Below, one piece after another: positions 27,423 to 36,529 of a stretch of 64,000 bases of DNA. The position numbers and the translations under genes are program-made. Each line of letters starts with the position of its first letter. The first letter of the stretch is position 1. Source of the stretch: Photobacterium aphoticum (GTDB lineage: Bacteria; Pseudomonadota; Gammaproteobacteria; Enterobacterales; Vibrionaceae); contig NZ_LDOV01000005.1 of NCBI RefSeq assembly GCF_001029435.1, positions 1 to 64,000 on the forward strand, in the 5' to 3' direction. Under the pieces are notes generated by a model. It was not told the origin of the DNA, made no database searches, and worked only from the letters and a program-made list of their open reading frames with translations.

Positions 27423-28461
27423 CTTGCGCCATATACCCCTTCACTGAATCCATCACGCCAATGATTTTATCGGCGTATTGCGGATCCGTGGCGTAACCGG
27501 CCTGATGGATATTGCGGATAAACTGCTTCGGATCCGCCGGTTGGGCAAGCGCCTCTCCGTAGCGTGGGTTGTCATTCAGGAAACGGACATAGTCGTTAAA
27601 GCTGTCCTGATAGTTGGCATACGCACGGAAGGCGGCTTTTTCCTGCACCGGGATCCCTTGATGGAATTCCAAGGTGTTGGTCGCCACTTTGCCGCCGTTC
27701 CAACGCGGATCGGCTTTGATGTTAAACAGGTTATGGCTCGAGCCGGCAGCGTTTTTGATCACCTTTTTACCCCAGCCGGTTTCCAATGCCGCTTGGGCAA
27801 TCAGAACGGCCGGATCAGTACCCAGCGCTTTGGCCGCTTTCTCCGCAAACGGGGTTAAGCGGGCCACGAAATCACGTGGGGAATCAAACATCGGCTCGGC
27901 GGCTTTTTTGATGCCATTAACCGAATCGGCTGATGGCGACGAGTTTGCAGGTGAACTTGACGTAGTGGCCGCCGCAAACACGGCTGAGAAGTCTTTCATC
28001 GGCATCGGTGAGGTCTCTTCGCTCGCGTGTGCCGATTTGGCTGAAGGCGCAGGCTGCGTGATCGGGCGGATCTCAAACTCATCACCAAGACGCTTCGAGG
28101 CGAGCGCACTGTCAGCGGCTTTATCCGCGTCCGTTGACGCTTTCGCGTGATCACTACTGATGCCGCCACCGAGCTGCTCCACAATCAGATCCGCCAACCC
28201 CAGTGAGCCAGTGGTGCTGAGTTCACTGGCCATTTGCTCGTCGTGCATCTGTTCAAAGAACTTGCTGTTGCTGCTGCTCATTAAGTCAGATTCAAAGGCT
28301 TCATTGGCCTGTCGCATCGACTTAAACAGCATTTGGGTGAAGATCGCTTCAAACTGCTCGGCGGCCGCTTTCAGTGATTCCCCTTGATCGTCCCCAATGC
28401 CTGCGCGCAGGCGATCAAGGTTAGCCATGTCATGGATAAAGCCCGGTGATGTGGTTTTCAT
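27412..28461 (-). CDS. flgJ: Peptidoglycan hydrolase and rod-capping protein FlgJ
   Basis: FlgJ caps the growing rod and digests peptidoglycan so that the rod can pass. The 349-residue product has the N-terminal rod-binding domain (about residues 15-100, KAAAEQFEAIFTQMLFKSMR) and, after a Ser/Ala linker (about 105-185), a C-terminal glucosaminidase domain (about 190-345) with AALETGWGKK (probable catalytic Glu227) and NLFNIKAD. This two-domain form is typical of gamma-proteobacteria. It follows flgI by 33 bases and is the last gene of the flgB-J series. Confidence 0.95.
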   Translation of the reverse strand: MKTTSPGFIHDMANLDRLRAGIGDDQGESLKAAAEQFEAIFTQMLFKSMRQANEAFESDLMSSSNSKFFEQMHDEQMASELSTTGSLGLADLIVEQLGGGISSDHAKASTDADKAADSALASKRLGDEFEIRPITQPAPSAKSAHASEETSPMPMKDFSAVFAAATTSSSPANSSPSADSVNGIKKAAEPMFDSPRDFVARLTPFAEKAAKALGTDPAVLIAQAALETGWGKKVIKNAAGSSHNLFNIKADPRWNGGKVATNTLEFHQGIPVQEKAAFRAYANYQDSFNDYVRFLNDNPRYGEALAQPADPKQFIRNIHQAGYATDPQYADKIIGVMDSVKGYMAQERS

Positions 28462-28494
28462 GCAGCCTCAGTCAGCCTTGTTCAGATAACGTTA

Positions 28495-29586
28495 TTACAA
28501 AATGATCAATTGGCCTTCGATGGCGCCGGCTTGTTTCAATGCCTGCAAAATCGCCATCAAATCCGACGGAGCCGCGCCCACTTGGTTGACGGCACTGACC
28601 AACTCATCCAGTGTCACGCCCGGTTCAAACTTGAACATGCGGGACTCTTCTTCATTCACCTGCACGCTGGAGTTTGGCAACACCACGGTTTTACCGCCCG
28701 ACAACGGTGGTGGCTGGCTGGCGCTGTAGTTTTCTTTGATAGAAACCGTCATGCCGCCGTGCGTAATCGCCGCCGGACGCAGCTGCACGTTCTGACCAAT
28801 CACGATGGTACCGGTACGGGAATTCACGATGATCTTTGCCGCGCCATCTGCCGGATTAAACTCCAGGTTTTCGATGGTCGACAAAAACGCCACGCGCTGG
28901 CTCACATCACGCGGCGCACGCACACGTACCGAGGTCGCATCGACGGCAGCGGCCATTTGCGGCCCCAAGAAACCGTTAATCGCATCAGCCATACGCTGGG
29001 CAGTGGTAAAGTCCGATTCAAACAGGTTAAAGGTCAGGAAATCGCCTCGCGCAAACGGGTTAGGCACTTCACGCTCAACAATCGCACCGTTACTGATACG
29101 GCCGACCGTTGGGGTATTGCCCACCACTTTCGAACCATCTGCACCGGTGGCTGAGAAACCGCCCACCATCAAACTGCCTTGTGCTACCGCATACACCTTG
29201 CCATCCAGACCTTTCAGGAAGGTCTGCAGCAACGTACCGCCACGCAAGCTCTTGGCTGAGCCCATGGAAGAGACGGTGATATCGATGGTTTGGCCTTGCT
29301 TGGTAAACGCCGGCAAGGTGGCATTCACCGCCACCGCCGCCACGTTCTTGGTTTTCGGTTTGGTGCCCGGCGGCAACTGAATGCCGAAATTCTGCAACAT
29401 GGCGTTGAAGCTTTGATCGGTAAACGGGGTGGTTTCCCCCGTGCCCGGCAAGCCCACCACCAAGCCGTAACCCACTAACTGGTTACTGCGCACACCGGCC
29501 ACTTGCGACACGTCTTTGATCCGCGCGGCATGGGCCGAGCCGATCAGCGACATCATCACCACGCCAAGCAATAAGTGCAATTTCAC
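28495..29586 (-). CDS. flgI: Flagellar P-ring protein FlgI
   Basis: FlgI forms the periplasmic P ring, the bushing around the rod in the peptidoglycan layer. The 363-residue product has a Sec signal peptide (residues 1-20, ending SAHA-A) and the conserved start of the mature protein [20 protein letters not shown] with [10 protein letters not shown]. The C-terminus ends IEGQLIIL. In Vibrio the T ring (MotX/MotY) and H ring (FlgT) surround it. It is 12 bases downstream of flgH; length is normal. Confidence 0.96.
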   Translation of the reverse strand: MKLHLLLGVVMMSLIGSAHAARIKDVSQVAGVRSNQLVGYGLVVGLPGTGETTPFTDQSFNAMLQNFGIQLPPGTKPKTKNVAAVAVNATLPAFTKQGQTIDITVSSMGSAKSLRGGTLLQTFLKGLDGKVYAVAQGSLMVGGFSATGADGSKVVGNTPTVGRISNGAIVEREVPNPFARGDFLTFNLFESDFTTAQRMADAINGFLGPQMAAAVDATSVRVRAPRDVSQRVAFLSTIENLEFNPADGAAKIIVNSRTGTIVIGQNVQLRPAAITHGGMTVSIKENYSASQPPPLSGGKTVVLPNSSVQVNEEESRMFKFEPGVTLDELVSAVNQVGAAPSDLMAILQALKQAGAIEGQLIIL

Positions 29587-29598
29587 GCTGTTGTCCTG

Positions 29599-30438
29599 TT
29601 AAATACTGGTGTTAAAGAAGCGAGACAACCAGCCTTGCTCTTGAATATCTTGTTGTTCGCCAGTGGCCGAATACTGAATGCGCGCATTGGCCAGGCGGGT
29701 CGATAACACATTGTTATCCTGATCAATATCATCCGGACGCAGCGTACCACTCACGCGAATGTATTCTTGTCCGGTGTTTAAGGTCAGCCACTTCTCACCA
29801 CGTACCAGCAAATTACCGTTCGGCAGGATCTCCACCACTTCAACGGTGATCGAACCCTGAATGCTATTACTTTGATCCGCTGATGTGCTGCCGGCAAATT
29901 TGTTAGCATTGCTCATGCCGTACGACAGGTTACGATCGCCAATAGTGACATCTTTGCCGCCCAGCATGACCGGATCCATCGACAGATCCGTCGACTTATC
30001 CAGATCTGCACTGGCGCTTTTCTTGGCCTGCGTGCTCTCTTCCAGCAAAATTGTCACGATGTCCCCCAGCCCGCGTGGTTTGGTGTCATCGTACAAATCC
30101 TGCATGTGATCCGGGCTAAACAAGGAGCCTGTGGCGGTGGCGTAATGTTCCGGTTTTTCCGGCGGACGGATCGGCGCCCATGCCGGATCGCCCGCTTGCG
30201 GATCTTCGCGACGGCGAAGTTTGTCCACTAAACCGTCATCCGGCAAGGTATTGCCTTCGACCGCATCCACGTTGGTGGTCCCGGCGGCCACATCCGATTC
30301 TTCTTCCGGCGTTTGCGCACAGCCGGTCATCAGCAACGCCACACAGGCCGCCAGTAAGGCTTGCTTAAGCCACTGCGGGTGAAGGCGAAAGTTGACACAT
30401 AACGGGTTAACAAATGGCTTTTTCATCATGCTAATCAT
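29599..30438 (-). CDS. flgH: Flagellar L-ring lipoprotein FlgH
   Basis: FlgH forms the outer-membrane L ring. The 279-residue frame has a lipoprotein signal with lipobox LMTG-C (Cys40), a Pro/Glu/Asp linker and the conserved body: [44 protein letters not shown] strand and [17 protein letters not shown]. The start is uncertain: ATGs at 30438, 30429 and 30426 are in frame, all with weak ribosome sites; all give the same lipoprotein. It begins 4 bases after the flgG stop. Confidence 0.94.
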   Translation of the reverse strand: MISMMKKPFVNPLCVNFRLHPQWLKQALLAACVALLMTGCAQTPEEESDVAAGTTNVDAVEGNTLPDDGLVDKLRRREDPQAGDPAWAPIRPPEKPEHYATATGSLFSPDHMQDLYDDTKPRGLGDIVTILLEESTQAKKSASADLDKSTDLSMDPVMLGGKDVTIGDRNLSYGMSNANKFAGSTSADQSNSIQGSITVEVVEILPNGNLLVRGEKWLTLNTGQEYIRVSGTLRPDDIDQDNNVLSTRLANARIQYSATGEQQDIQEQGWLSRFFNTSI

Positions 30439-30442
30439 TACG

Positions 30443-31231
30443 TTACAGCTGCTGGTTCACGTAGCTCAGCATCTGATCCACGGTCGAAATCACTTTGGAG
30501 TTCATCTCGTACACGCGCTGCGCTTCGATCATGTTCACCAGCTCCTCGGTCACGTTCACGTTCGAGGTTTCCAGCATGGATTGACGGATCGACCCCAAGC
30601 CCGCTAAGCCCGGCACGCCTTCCTGTGCGTCACCGCTCGCGCCCGTTGGCAAGAACAGGTTCTGACCCACAGGCTCCAAGCCGCCTGGATTGATGAAGCT
30701 CACCGTGGTGATCTGGCCCAGCACCTGATTTTCCTGCTGGCCACGAATACGGGCCGACACTTCACCGTCAGTACCGACAGTCACGCCCACGGCGTCTTCC
30801 GGTACCACGATTTCAGGCTGCAATACATAACCGGAACCGGTGGTCACCAACTGGCCTTCGGCGTTCAGGGTAAACTGGCCGTTACGGGTATAGCCCATGT
30901 TGCCGTCGGGCATCAGGATCTGAAAGAAGCCTTCGCCTTCGATCATCATGTCCATCGCATTGTTGGTGGTCTGGGTGTTACCTTGGGTAAACACTTTTTG
31001 TGTCGCCACCACTTTTGAACCCGCACCGACCATCAGGCCGGTTGGCAATTCCGTATCCTGCGTAGACTGACCGCCCGGCTGGTTAATGTTCTGGTAAAAC
31101 AAGTCTTCAAACACCGCACGGCTTTTCTTAAAGCCCACGGTGGAGGCGTTCGCCAAGTTGTTAGAAATGGTCGAAATATTGGTCTGCTGGGCGTCAAGGC
31201 CGGTTTTACTGACCCATAAAGCTGGATGCAT
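30443..31231 (-). CDS. flgG: Flagellar distal rod protein FlgG
   Basis: FlgG builds the distal rod that spans the periplasm. The 262-residue product has the N-terminal rod motif [20 protein letters not shown], the central region with [20 protein letters not shown] and the C-terminal helix [19 protein letters not shown] (shown as key segments). Length 262 is the classical FlgG length. It lies between flgF (19-base gap) and flgH in the operon order flgBCDEFGHIJ. Confidence 0.96.
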   Translation of the reverse strand: MHPALWVSKTGLDAQQTNISTISNNLANASTVGFKKSRAVFEDLFYQNINQPGGQSTQDTELPTGLMVGAGSKVVATQKVFTQGNTQTTNNAMDMMIEGEGFFQILMPDGNMGYTRNGQFTLNAEGQLVTTGSGYVLQPEIVVPEDAVGVTVGTDGEVSARIRGQQENQVLGQITTVSFINPGGLEPVGQNLFLPTGASGDAQEGVPGLAGLGSIRQSMLETSNVNVTEELVNMIEAQRVYEMNSKVISTVDQMLSYVNQQL

Positions 31232-31250
31232 CTGAATTTCCTTTTATCGG

Positions 31251-32000
31251 TTAGCCTAAACGCATCAGAGACGATGACGCGGCATCCATTTCTTCTGCGG
31301 TTTTCATGAGTTTGACTTGCATTTCAAAGTGGCGCTGAAGATCGATCATACTGGTCATCTCCCCCACCGCATTAACGTTACTGCCTTCCAGCGCACCGGT
31401 CAGCAGACTGACTTCCGGGGACGCATCGTAGGTCTCTCCCGGCACATTGGTCTTGAACAGGCCATCGGTATCTTTAAACAGCGACTGGTTGTTCGGCTTG
31501 ACCAGTTTGATCTGATCAATCACTTCCATCGCGTCCGGTGGCGCGCCCTGTGGCAGTACCGACACGGTGCCATCTTTGCCGATCTGAATCTTGCTGATTG
31601 GAAGAGGAATAAAGATCGGGCCGCCGCTGTCACCCACCAACAAATTGCCGTTGCTGTTTTGCAGCAAACCGGTTTCGTCAATTTTCAGGTGACCCGCACG
31701 GGTAAAGCTCTCCTGACCGCCGGCATCCAGCACGGTCAACCAACCGTCGCCTTCAATCGCCACGTCCAGATCGCGCCCCGTGGTCATCACCGAACCTTGG
31801 GCAAAGCTCTGCCCCGGACGCTCGGTCATGGCAAAAACGCGACTCGGTAAGCCTTCGCCGTAAGCCTGCATGCTTCGGGCCTGCTCGAGATCGGCGCGAA
31901 AACCGGTGGTTCTGACGTTTGCCAGGTTGTTGGCGTGCACTTGCATGCCATACATGTCTTGTTTCGCGCCACTCATGGCCAAATACAATGCACGATCCAT
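31251..32000 (-). CDS. flgF: Flagellar proximal rod protein FlgF
   Basis: FlgF is a proximal rod protein. The product begins MDRALYLAMSGAKQDMYGM, has the rod motif VHANNLANVRTTGFRAD, the central IEGDGWLTVLDAGGQESFTRAG region and a C-terminal helix (MTSMIDLQRHFEMQVKLMK). I placed the start at 32000 (249 residues): GGAGAG lies at ribosome-binding distance, and the sigma-54 site at 32035-32050 predicts transcription from about 32023, so the open frame upstream of that would not be transcribed. flgG follows. Confidence 0.95.
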   Translation of the reverse strand: MDRALYLAMSGAKQDMYGMQVHANNLANVRTTGFRADLEQARSMQAYGEGLPSRVFAMTERPGQSFAQGSVMTTGRDLDVAIEGDGWLTVLDAGGQESFTRAGHLKIDETGLLQNSNGNLLVGDSGGPIFIPLPISKIQIGKDGTVSVLPQGAPPDAMEVIDQIKLVKPNNQSLFKDTDGLFKTNVPGETYDASPEVSLLTGALEGSNVNAVGEMTSMIDLQRHFEMQVKLMKTAEEMDAASSSLMRLG

Positions 32001-32034
32001 TATTGACTCTCCAATCACTATCTGACGATTTTTA

Positions 32035-32050
32035 AGCAATAATTATGCCA
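32035..32050 (-). promoter_or_regulatory. Sigma-54 promoter of flgFGHIJ
   Basis: Minus-strand TGGCATAATTATTGCT matches the -24/-12 consensus at all but one defined position, with a perfect -12 half. It would start a second transcript within the flg gene series, about 23 bases before the flgF ATG. Confidence 0.7.
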
Positions 32051-32273
32051 TTGATAATGGCTTGTAATGATTCAAGCAATTACCGATGTTGAACGGGGAA
32101 AAACAGCAATGAGAAAAAAAAGGAAATGTAAAACGAAAGGAAAGCGACAAAGCGGTGACAATAACCGTCAAAATATTGACAAATATGTCAGGGTGATAGA
32201 TGGGCAAGATAGAAATAGGCCGCCATTCCGACGAACAGCGGCAAGTTAGACAGGTAATGAGCGGATCGGCAGG

Positions 32274-33698
32274 CTATCGAATCTGCAGAATCGTCTGCTG
32301 CAACTGGTTATCCACTTCCAGCGCACGGGAGTTAGCCTGGAAGTTACGCTGCGCGGTGATCAAATCCACCAGCTCTTGAGTCATGTCGATGTTCGACTGC
32401 TCCAGCGTACCACTCTTGATCGAACCAAAGGCACCTTGTGTCGCTTCACCCCAAATCGGTGCGCCAGAGTCCTGACCCACTACCCACTGCGTACCGCCTT
32501 TAGACACCAAGCCCTGCTCGTTCGCCACGCGTACCATCGCCACACGGCCCAAGGTCACGTTTTCGCCGTTACTGTAGGTCGCGACAATCGAGCCTTTGCC
32601 GTCGATATCCACTTTGGTCAGGAAGCCGGTCGTTGCACCGTCCTCATTAAAACGACGCACTTCAAACGGTGACGCGTACTGGGTTGGATCATCAAACTTG
32701 ATGTTCAGGGTTTGCGCCTGATCCGCACCGTTCATGTCAACACCCGCACCGCCTTGCTCTGGGCTCAAGCCCAAAGATTGGGTGATGATCGGGTTGCCGT
32801 TGTTGATCGATTTCACCGAACCGTCAGTGTTAAATTCAATGTAGTGACCTTGCTGACCATCGCTCGCCACCGGACCATTGGCATCACCCGTGGCCACTTC
32901 ACCGTCACCTTCAGGTGTCATGTTGATATCCAACGCTTTTTCACCCGAAGCATCGGTCACGGTGTAGTACACCGCCCAACGGTTTTCAGCGCCGGGGCTG
33001 GTTGCCCCTTCTACCGGCTGGCCGTTAGCATCCAATGGCAAGGTCGCCGCATCACCACCGTTGTCTTTCACGTAGTAGGTGGTCATCTTGTACGGCTGAC
33101 CTAAGGAGTCGTACATGGTCAATGAAGTCGATTTGTTGTACGTGCTTGGATCGGTAAAGTCGAAGCGCGCCGGATCTTTGGCAGGCGCAGAAGCCGGTAC
33201 GTTCACGCCGATATTGATGTTCTGCGATTCACGTGGCTGACCGAACTGATCCGGTACTTTCAGTGACTGGGCTTCGTACGAGCTCACCTGATCAGTGTCT
33301 TTGTCCACCTGATAACCCAGCAGGTATTGCCCTTCTGAGTTCACAATCTGGTTGTCTTTGTCCAAATGGAACGCGCCGTTACGGGTCAGGCTGTTGTTCT
33401 GCGGCTGCAACTTGTCATCCGCAACGGCAAAGAAGCCGCTGCCCGAAATACGCATGTCCATCGGGTTGTTGGTGTACACACTCGACCCTTCGTGGAACTG
33501 CTGTGCCACCACAGAGGTCTGCACACCGCCACCGGTCGTGGTTTTAGCGTTCGAGAAAATCGAGCTCGAGTACACATCACCAAATTCTGCACGCGATTCT
33601 TTAAAACCGAACGTGTTGGAGTTGGCGATGTTGTTACTGGTGGTATTCAGATCTTTTTGCGATGCGCCGATACCACTGAGTGAAATGTTAAATCCCAT
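32274..33698 (-). CDS. flgE: Flagellar hook protein FlgE
   Basis: FlgE polymerises into the hook, the universal joint. The 474-residue product starts MGFNISLSGIGASQKDLNTT with the rod/hook motif NNIANSNTFGFKESRAEF and ends with the helix DLITAQRNFQANSRALEVDN. The central D2/D3 part (about 150-360) is Asp/Gly-rich, with surface loops typical of an exposed protein. It lies 22 bases after flgD. The 273-base gap to flgF holds a new sigma-54 promoter, so the hook and rod/ring genes are two transcription units. Confidence 0.95.
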   Translation of the reverse strand: MGFNISLSGIGASQKDLNTTSNNIANSNTFGFKESRAEFGDVYSSSIFSNAKTTTGGGVQTSVVAQQFHEGSSVYTNNPMDMRISGSGFFAVADDKLQPQNNSLTRNGAFHLDKDNQIVNSEGQYLLGYQVDKDTDQVSSYEAQSLKVPDQFGQPRESQNINIGVNVPASAPAKDPARFDFTDPSTYNKSTSLTMYDSLGQPYKMTTYYVKDNGGDAATLPLDANGQPVEGATSPGAENRWAVYYTVTDASGEKALDINMTPEGDGEVATGDANGPVASDGQQGHYIEFNTDGSVKSINNGNPIITQSLGLSPEQGGAGVDMNGADQAQTLNIKFDDPTQYASPFEVRRFNEDGATTGFLTKVDIDGKGSIVATYSNGENVTLGRVAMVRVANEQGLVSKGGTQWVVGQDSGAPIWGEATQGAFGSIKSGTLEQSNIDMTQELVDLITAQRNFQANSRALEVDNQLQQTILQIR

Positions 33699-33720
33699 GG
33701 GATGATCCTTCTACTGTCCG

Positions 33721-34434
33721 TTATACCTGACCGACTTCAAGCACGTCGGACAGTTTGAATGGCGAGTCAAATCCCGCCAGGTTGAGCATCACACTGCCGC
33801 TGCCATTGCCCAGCAACACACTATTGACGTTGGCATAGGTAGAGACATCAAATTCACGGCTTTCGCCGCCAGAAAGGCCCGCCACTTTCAGGGTGTAACG
33901 ACCTTCCGGCAACATGTTGCCGCTCTCATCTTTGCCGTCCCACTCAATGCGGTGCTCGCCCGGGGCTTTCGCCCCCATGTCAAAGGTACGCAGCAATTGG
34001 CCTTGCTCGTTTTCCACGCGTACCATCATGTTATTCAGCGGCTCTGGCAAACGCACCATACCCGCCATGCCGCCCTCTGCGCTTTTCACGGAGGTCGAGC
34101 TTGGGATCAGCACATCACGGCCAACCAATGAGGACGCTTGTAGCGCCTGATTCGACGTCATCGCCGAGTTCAGACTGCCAAATTGTTCGTTCATTTTGCT
34201 GATGCCGTCTACCGTGGCAAACGAGGCCATCTGGGCGATCATCTGATCGTTACCCACCGGTTTAAACGGATCTTGCTGCGCCAGCTGTTTGGTCAGCAAC
34301 GACAGGAAATCTTCTTGCTTAAGCTCGTTCTGGCCGGTGGCTTTCTGGCTTTCCTGCAGCTTTTTCTCTTGCATCCCCTTGAGCTGGTCAAGGTAAGACA
34401 GGCCGCTTTGACCGGCGCCTTGAATACTGGTCAT
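33721..34434 (-). CDS. flgD: Flagellar hook assembly (capping) protein FlgD
   Basis: FlgD is the temporary cap that guides hook assembly and is discarded when the hook is complete. The product (237 residues from the ATG at 34434; a GTG one codon earlier is possible) has the conserved N-terminal region QEDFLSLLTKQLAQQDPFKP and QMASFATVDGISKMN, and C-terminal FlgD-Ig/tudor-like domains with HRIEWDGKDESGNMLPEG. A strong ribosome site AAGGAG precedes the start. It lies between flgC and flgE. Confidence 0.95.
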   Translation of the reverse strand: MTSIQGAGQSGLSYLDQLKGMQEKKLQESQKATGQNELKQEDFLSLLTKQLAQQDPFKPVGNDQMIAQMASFATVDGISKMNEQFGSLNSAMTSNQALQASSLVGRDVLIPSSTSVKSAEGGMAGMVRLPEPLNNMMVRVENEQGQLLRTFDMGAKAPGEHRIEWDGKDESGNMLPEGRYTLKVAGLSGGESREFDVSTYANVNSVLLGNGSGSVMLNLAGFDSPFKLSDVLEVGQV

Positions 34435-34452
34435 CACTGTTACTCCTTACCT

Positions 34453-34869
34453 TTATTTACCCATCTGCAGGGTGCTCATCAGCATCTGCTTGCTGGCATC
34501 CGCGACTTGTACGTTGCTTTGGTATGAACGGGACGCTGAAATCATGTTGGCCATCTCTTCCATCACATTGACGTTCGGCTTGTAGATAAACCCTTCCGCA
34601 TTGGCCATCGGGTGATCCGGGTTGTATTCAGCGGTCAGTGGCTTTTCACTTTCCACAATACCCAGAACCTGTACCGGTACGCTGTCTTCACGCTGGTAGC
34701 TCGCACTGTCGAGTGCGGCAGCAAACACCGGATGACGCGCTTTGTAGGTTTCATTTGCCGAGCTGGTCACGCTGTTGGCGTTAGCCAGGTTACTTGAGGT
34801 GGTATTCAAGCGAACCGATTCTGCACTCATAGCAGAGCCGGAGACGTTAAAGATGTTAAACAGACTCAT
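34453..34869 (-). CDS. flgC: Flagellar proximal rod protein FlgC
   Basis: FlgC is a proximal rod subunit. The 138-residue product has the N-terminal rod motif RLNTTSSNLANANSVTSSAN (about residues 20-39), the PDHPMANAEGFIYKPNVN region and a C-terminal helix MANMISASRSYQSNVQVADA. Length is typical. It starts 3 bases after the flgB stop. Together with FlgB and FlgF it forms the rod base that contacts FliE. Confidence 0.96.
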   Translation of the reverse strand: MSLFNIFNVSGSAMSAESVRLNTTSSNLANANSVTSSANETYKARHPVFAAALDSASYQREDSVPVQVLGIVESEKPLTAEYNPDHPMANAEGFIYKPNVNVMEEMANMISASRSYQSNVQVADASKQMLMSTLQMGK

Positions 34870-34872
34870 GCA

Positions 34873-35268
34873 TTATTGTCCTTTCAATGCCTTACTCAGG
34901 TTTTTGAACTTTGAGCCAAGAAAATCAAGTGACGCCTGGTACTCAATCGAGTTCTGCATGAACAAGTTCTGCTCGAGTTGTGCGTCAACCGTGTTGCCAT
35001 CACCGGTGTCCGGTTGGGTCGGTACGCGGAACTTCTGCTCCCCGCTCACCTGCGTAGAGGCAGAGATGTGCCGTCCATTGGTACGGCTAAGGCCAATGTT
35101 TGCCCCTGAGGTTGCCGCATTCAATGCACGTTGAAAGTCGATGTCTTTTGCCTTATAGCCCGGCGTGTTGGCATTGGCCAAGTTACTTGCCAGTGTTTCC
35201 GCACGCTTTGCGCGAACACCCACGGTGTACTGGTGCACACCCAATGCTTTATCAAAAGAGATGGACAT
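34873..35268 (-). CDS. flgB: Flagellar proximal rod protein FlgB
   Basis: FlgB is the rod subunit nearest the MS ring. The 131-residue product has the rod motif RAETLASNLANANTPGYKAKD (key residues NLAN-NTPG) near the N-terminus and a C-terminal helix with QNSIEYQASLDFL. It is the first gene of the flgBCDEFGHIJ series. A perfect-fit sigma-54 promoter (35301-35316) gives a leader of about 20 bases. The region beyond it towards cheR is filled by repeats. Confidence 0.95.
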   Translation of the reverse strand: MSISFDKALGVHQYTVGVRAKRAETLASNLANANTPGYKAKDIDFQRALNAATSGANIGLSRTNGRHISASTQVSGEQKFRVPTQPDTGDGNTVDAQLEQNLFMQNSIEYQASLDFLGSKFKNLSKALKGQ

Positions 35269-35300
35269 ATTCTGCCTCCAAAATTCATTGCGAATTAAGA

Positions 35301-35316
35301 AGCAAAGGTTGTGCCA
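35301..35316 (-). promoter_or_regulatory. Sigma-54 promoter of flgBCDE
   Basis: Minus-strand TGGCACAACCTTTGCT matches every defined base of TGGCACR-N4-TTGCW. It lies 33 bases upstream of the flgB ATG. Confidence 0.8.
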
Positions 35317-35435
35317 GTTTTTGAGAAAGATGAAAAGCAGGGACGAAGGGCGAGTTTGCGAGGAACGAGAAAAGGCAGAAGTGAGGAAGAGCGGAAAGGC
35401 AGTGGCGGGTTTGCGAGTGACAAGGAAAAGCGGAA

Positions 35436-35507
35436 CCTATGGACCTATGGACCTATGGACCTATGGACCTATGGACCTATGGACCTATGGACCTATGGAC
35501 CTATGGA
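35436..35507. repeat. (CCTATGGA)9 tandem repeat
   Basis: Nine uninterrupted, identical 8-bp units (72 bases). The unit length is not a multiple of three and the array is not in a gene I accept. It lies about 120 bases upstream of the flgB promoter and about 170 bases beyond the cheR stop. Confidence 0.97.
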
Positions 35508-35680
35508 AAGTATCAAAGGGAGAATTATCGTGAGTCAATATAAAATGAAAAAGACCCTACAGAAAAACAAACACTTTCGCTTTTGTTCTTCCATAGGGCC
35601 TCAGGGCCAAGGACCGCTCTTGCTTTTCCGCTTTTACTCGAAGCGCAGCGAGACCCGTCCCTAGAAACTCGCCCCTGCCC

Positions 35681-36511
35681 TTACTTCAGCTTATAAATGA
35701 TCCCCGGATTACAGCGGATCATCTCAAACTTATCGCTCAGGCCGGTCAGGGATTCTGATGCGCCCAGTAGCAGGTAACCGCCCGGGTTCAGGCTCATCGC
35801 CATTTGGTTCAGCACTTTGGCTTTCATCTCTGGCGAAAAGTAGATCAGTACGTTACGGCAGAAGATAACATCAAACTTGCCCAACAATGCGTAGCTGTCT
35901 TTCAGGTTCTGCGGACGGAAGTTCACCATACGCTTCACCTTGTCGTTCACACGCATGCGACCATCGCCATTGTCCTCAAAGAACTGACGACGACGCTCCG
36001 GCGACAAACCACGGCTCAATGCCAAGTTGTCGTACGCGCCAAGGCGGCACGCATCCAACATGGTCTGAGAGATATCCGTGGCGGTGATCTGTACCATGCT
36101 GGTCAGTACGCCCGGACGACGCGCCTGCATTTCCAACGCCGTCATGGCGATAGAATACGGTTCCTGACCCGACGAACTCGCAGCTGACCAGATTTTGATC
36201 GGACGCTTTGTCGCCGCCAGTTCTGGCAGAATTTTATCGGCCAGCACGGTGTACGGATAGGTATCACGGAACCACAGGGTTTCGTTCGTGGTCATGGCGT
36301 CAATCGAGGCAACACGCAGTTCACGGTTACGTCCGGAAATCACCAGTTGTAGCAATTCTGACAGAGAGGTAAGCGAAAAACGGCTGATCAGCGGCGTTAA
36401 TCGGCTACGCACAAGGTATTGCTTACTGTCACCAAGGACAATCCCACACTGGGCTTCAAGAAAACGGCAAAACTCGCGGTATTCTTGATCATTGATGGTT
36501 ATGGCTGTCAT
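35681..36511 (-). CDS. cheR: Chemotaxis protein methyltransferase CheR
   Basis: CheR methylates glutamates on chemoreceptors using S-adenosylmethionine, the adaptation step of chemotaxis. The 276-residue product has the N-terminal all-helical domain (about 1-80) and the C-terminal Rossmann methyltransferase domain with the substrate-binding IKIWSAASSSGQEPYSIAM segment and DVIFCRNVLIYF motif. In Vibrio the polar cheR also lies next to cheV and flgB. It follows cheV by 18 bases and is probably co-transcribed with it. Confidence 0.95.
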   Translation of the reverse strand: MTAITINDQEYREFCRFLEAQCGIVLGDSKQYLVRSRLTPLISRFSLTSLSELLQLVISGRNRELRVASIDAMTTNETLWFRDTYPYTVLADKILPELAATKRPIKIWSAASSSGQEPYSIAMTALEMQARRPGVLTSMVQITATDISQTMLDACRLGAYDNLALSRGLSPERRRQFFEDNGDGRMRVNDKVKRMVNFRPQNLKDSYALLGKFDVIFCRNVLIYFSPEMKAKVLNQMAMSLNPGGYLLLGASESLTGLSDKFEMIRCNPGIIYKLK

Positions 36512-36529
36512 CTACTACTCAAGGTCTTA

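Larger units (their letters stand above)
35269..35680. repeat. flgB promoter and long inverted-repeat element with 8-bp tandem repeat
   Basis: A 412-base gap. Next to flgB is the sigma-54 promoter at 35301-35316. Beyond it, 35327-35430 is purine-rich (AGGGACGAAGGGCGAG, GAACGAGAAAAGGC, GAGCGGAAAGGC); then nine 8-bp units; then 35565-35680 is pyrimidine-rich with CCATAGGGCCT, CCGCTCTTGCTTTTCCGCTTTTACTCG-type words (split here) and CCGTCCCTAGAAACTCGCCCC. The two flanks read as loose inverted repeats of one another and share words with 1-98 and 1230-1572. No gene is supported. Confidence 0.6.

Noticed and set aside
35436-35507. Possible CRISPR array
   Set aside because: Unit is 8 bp with no spacers and no cas genes nearby.
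35165-35664. Frame translating the 8-bp repeat into GPMDLWTY-type repeats
   Set aside because: The repetitive peptide is simply the 8-bp array read in three frames; no ribosome site, and the same array encodes it in any phase.
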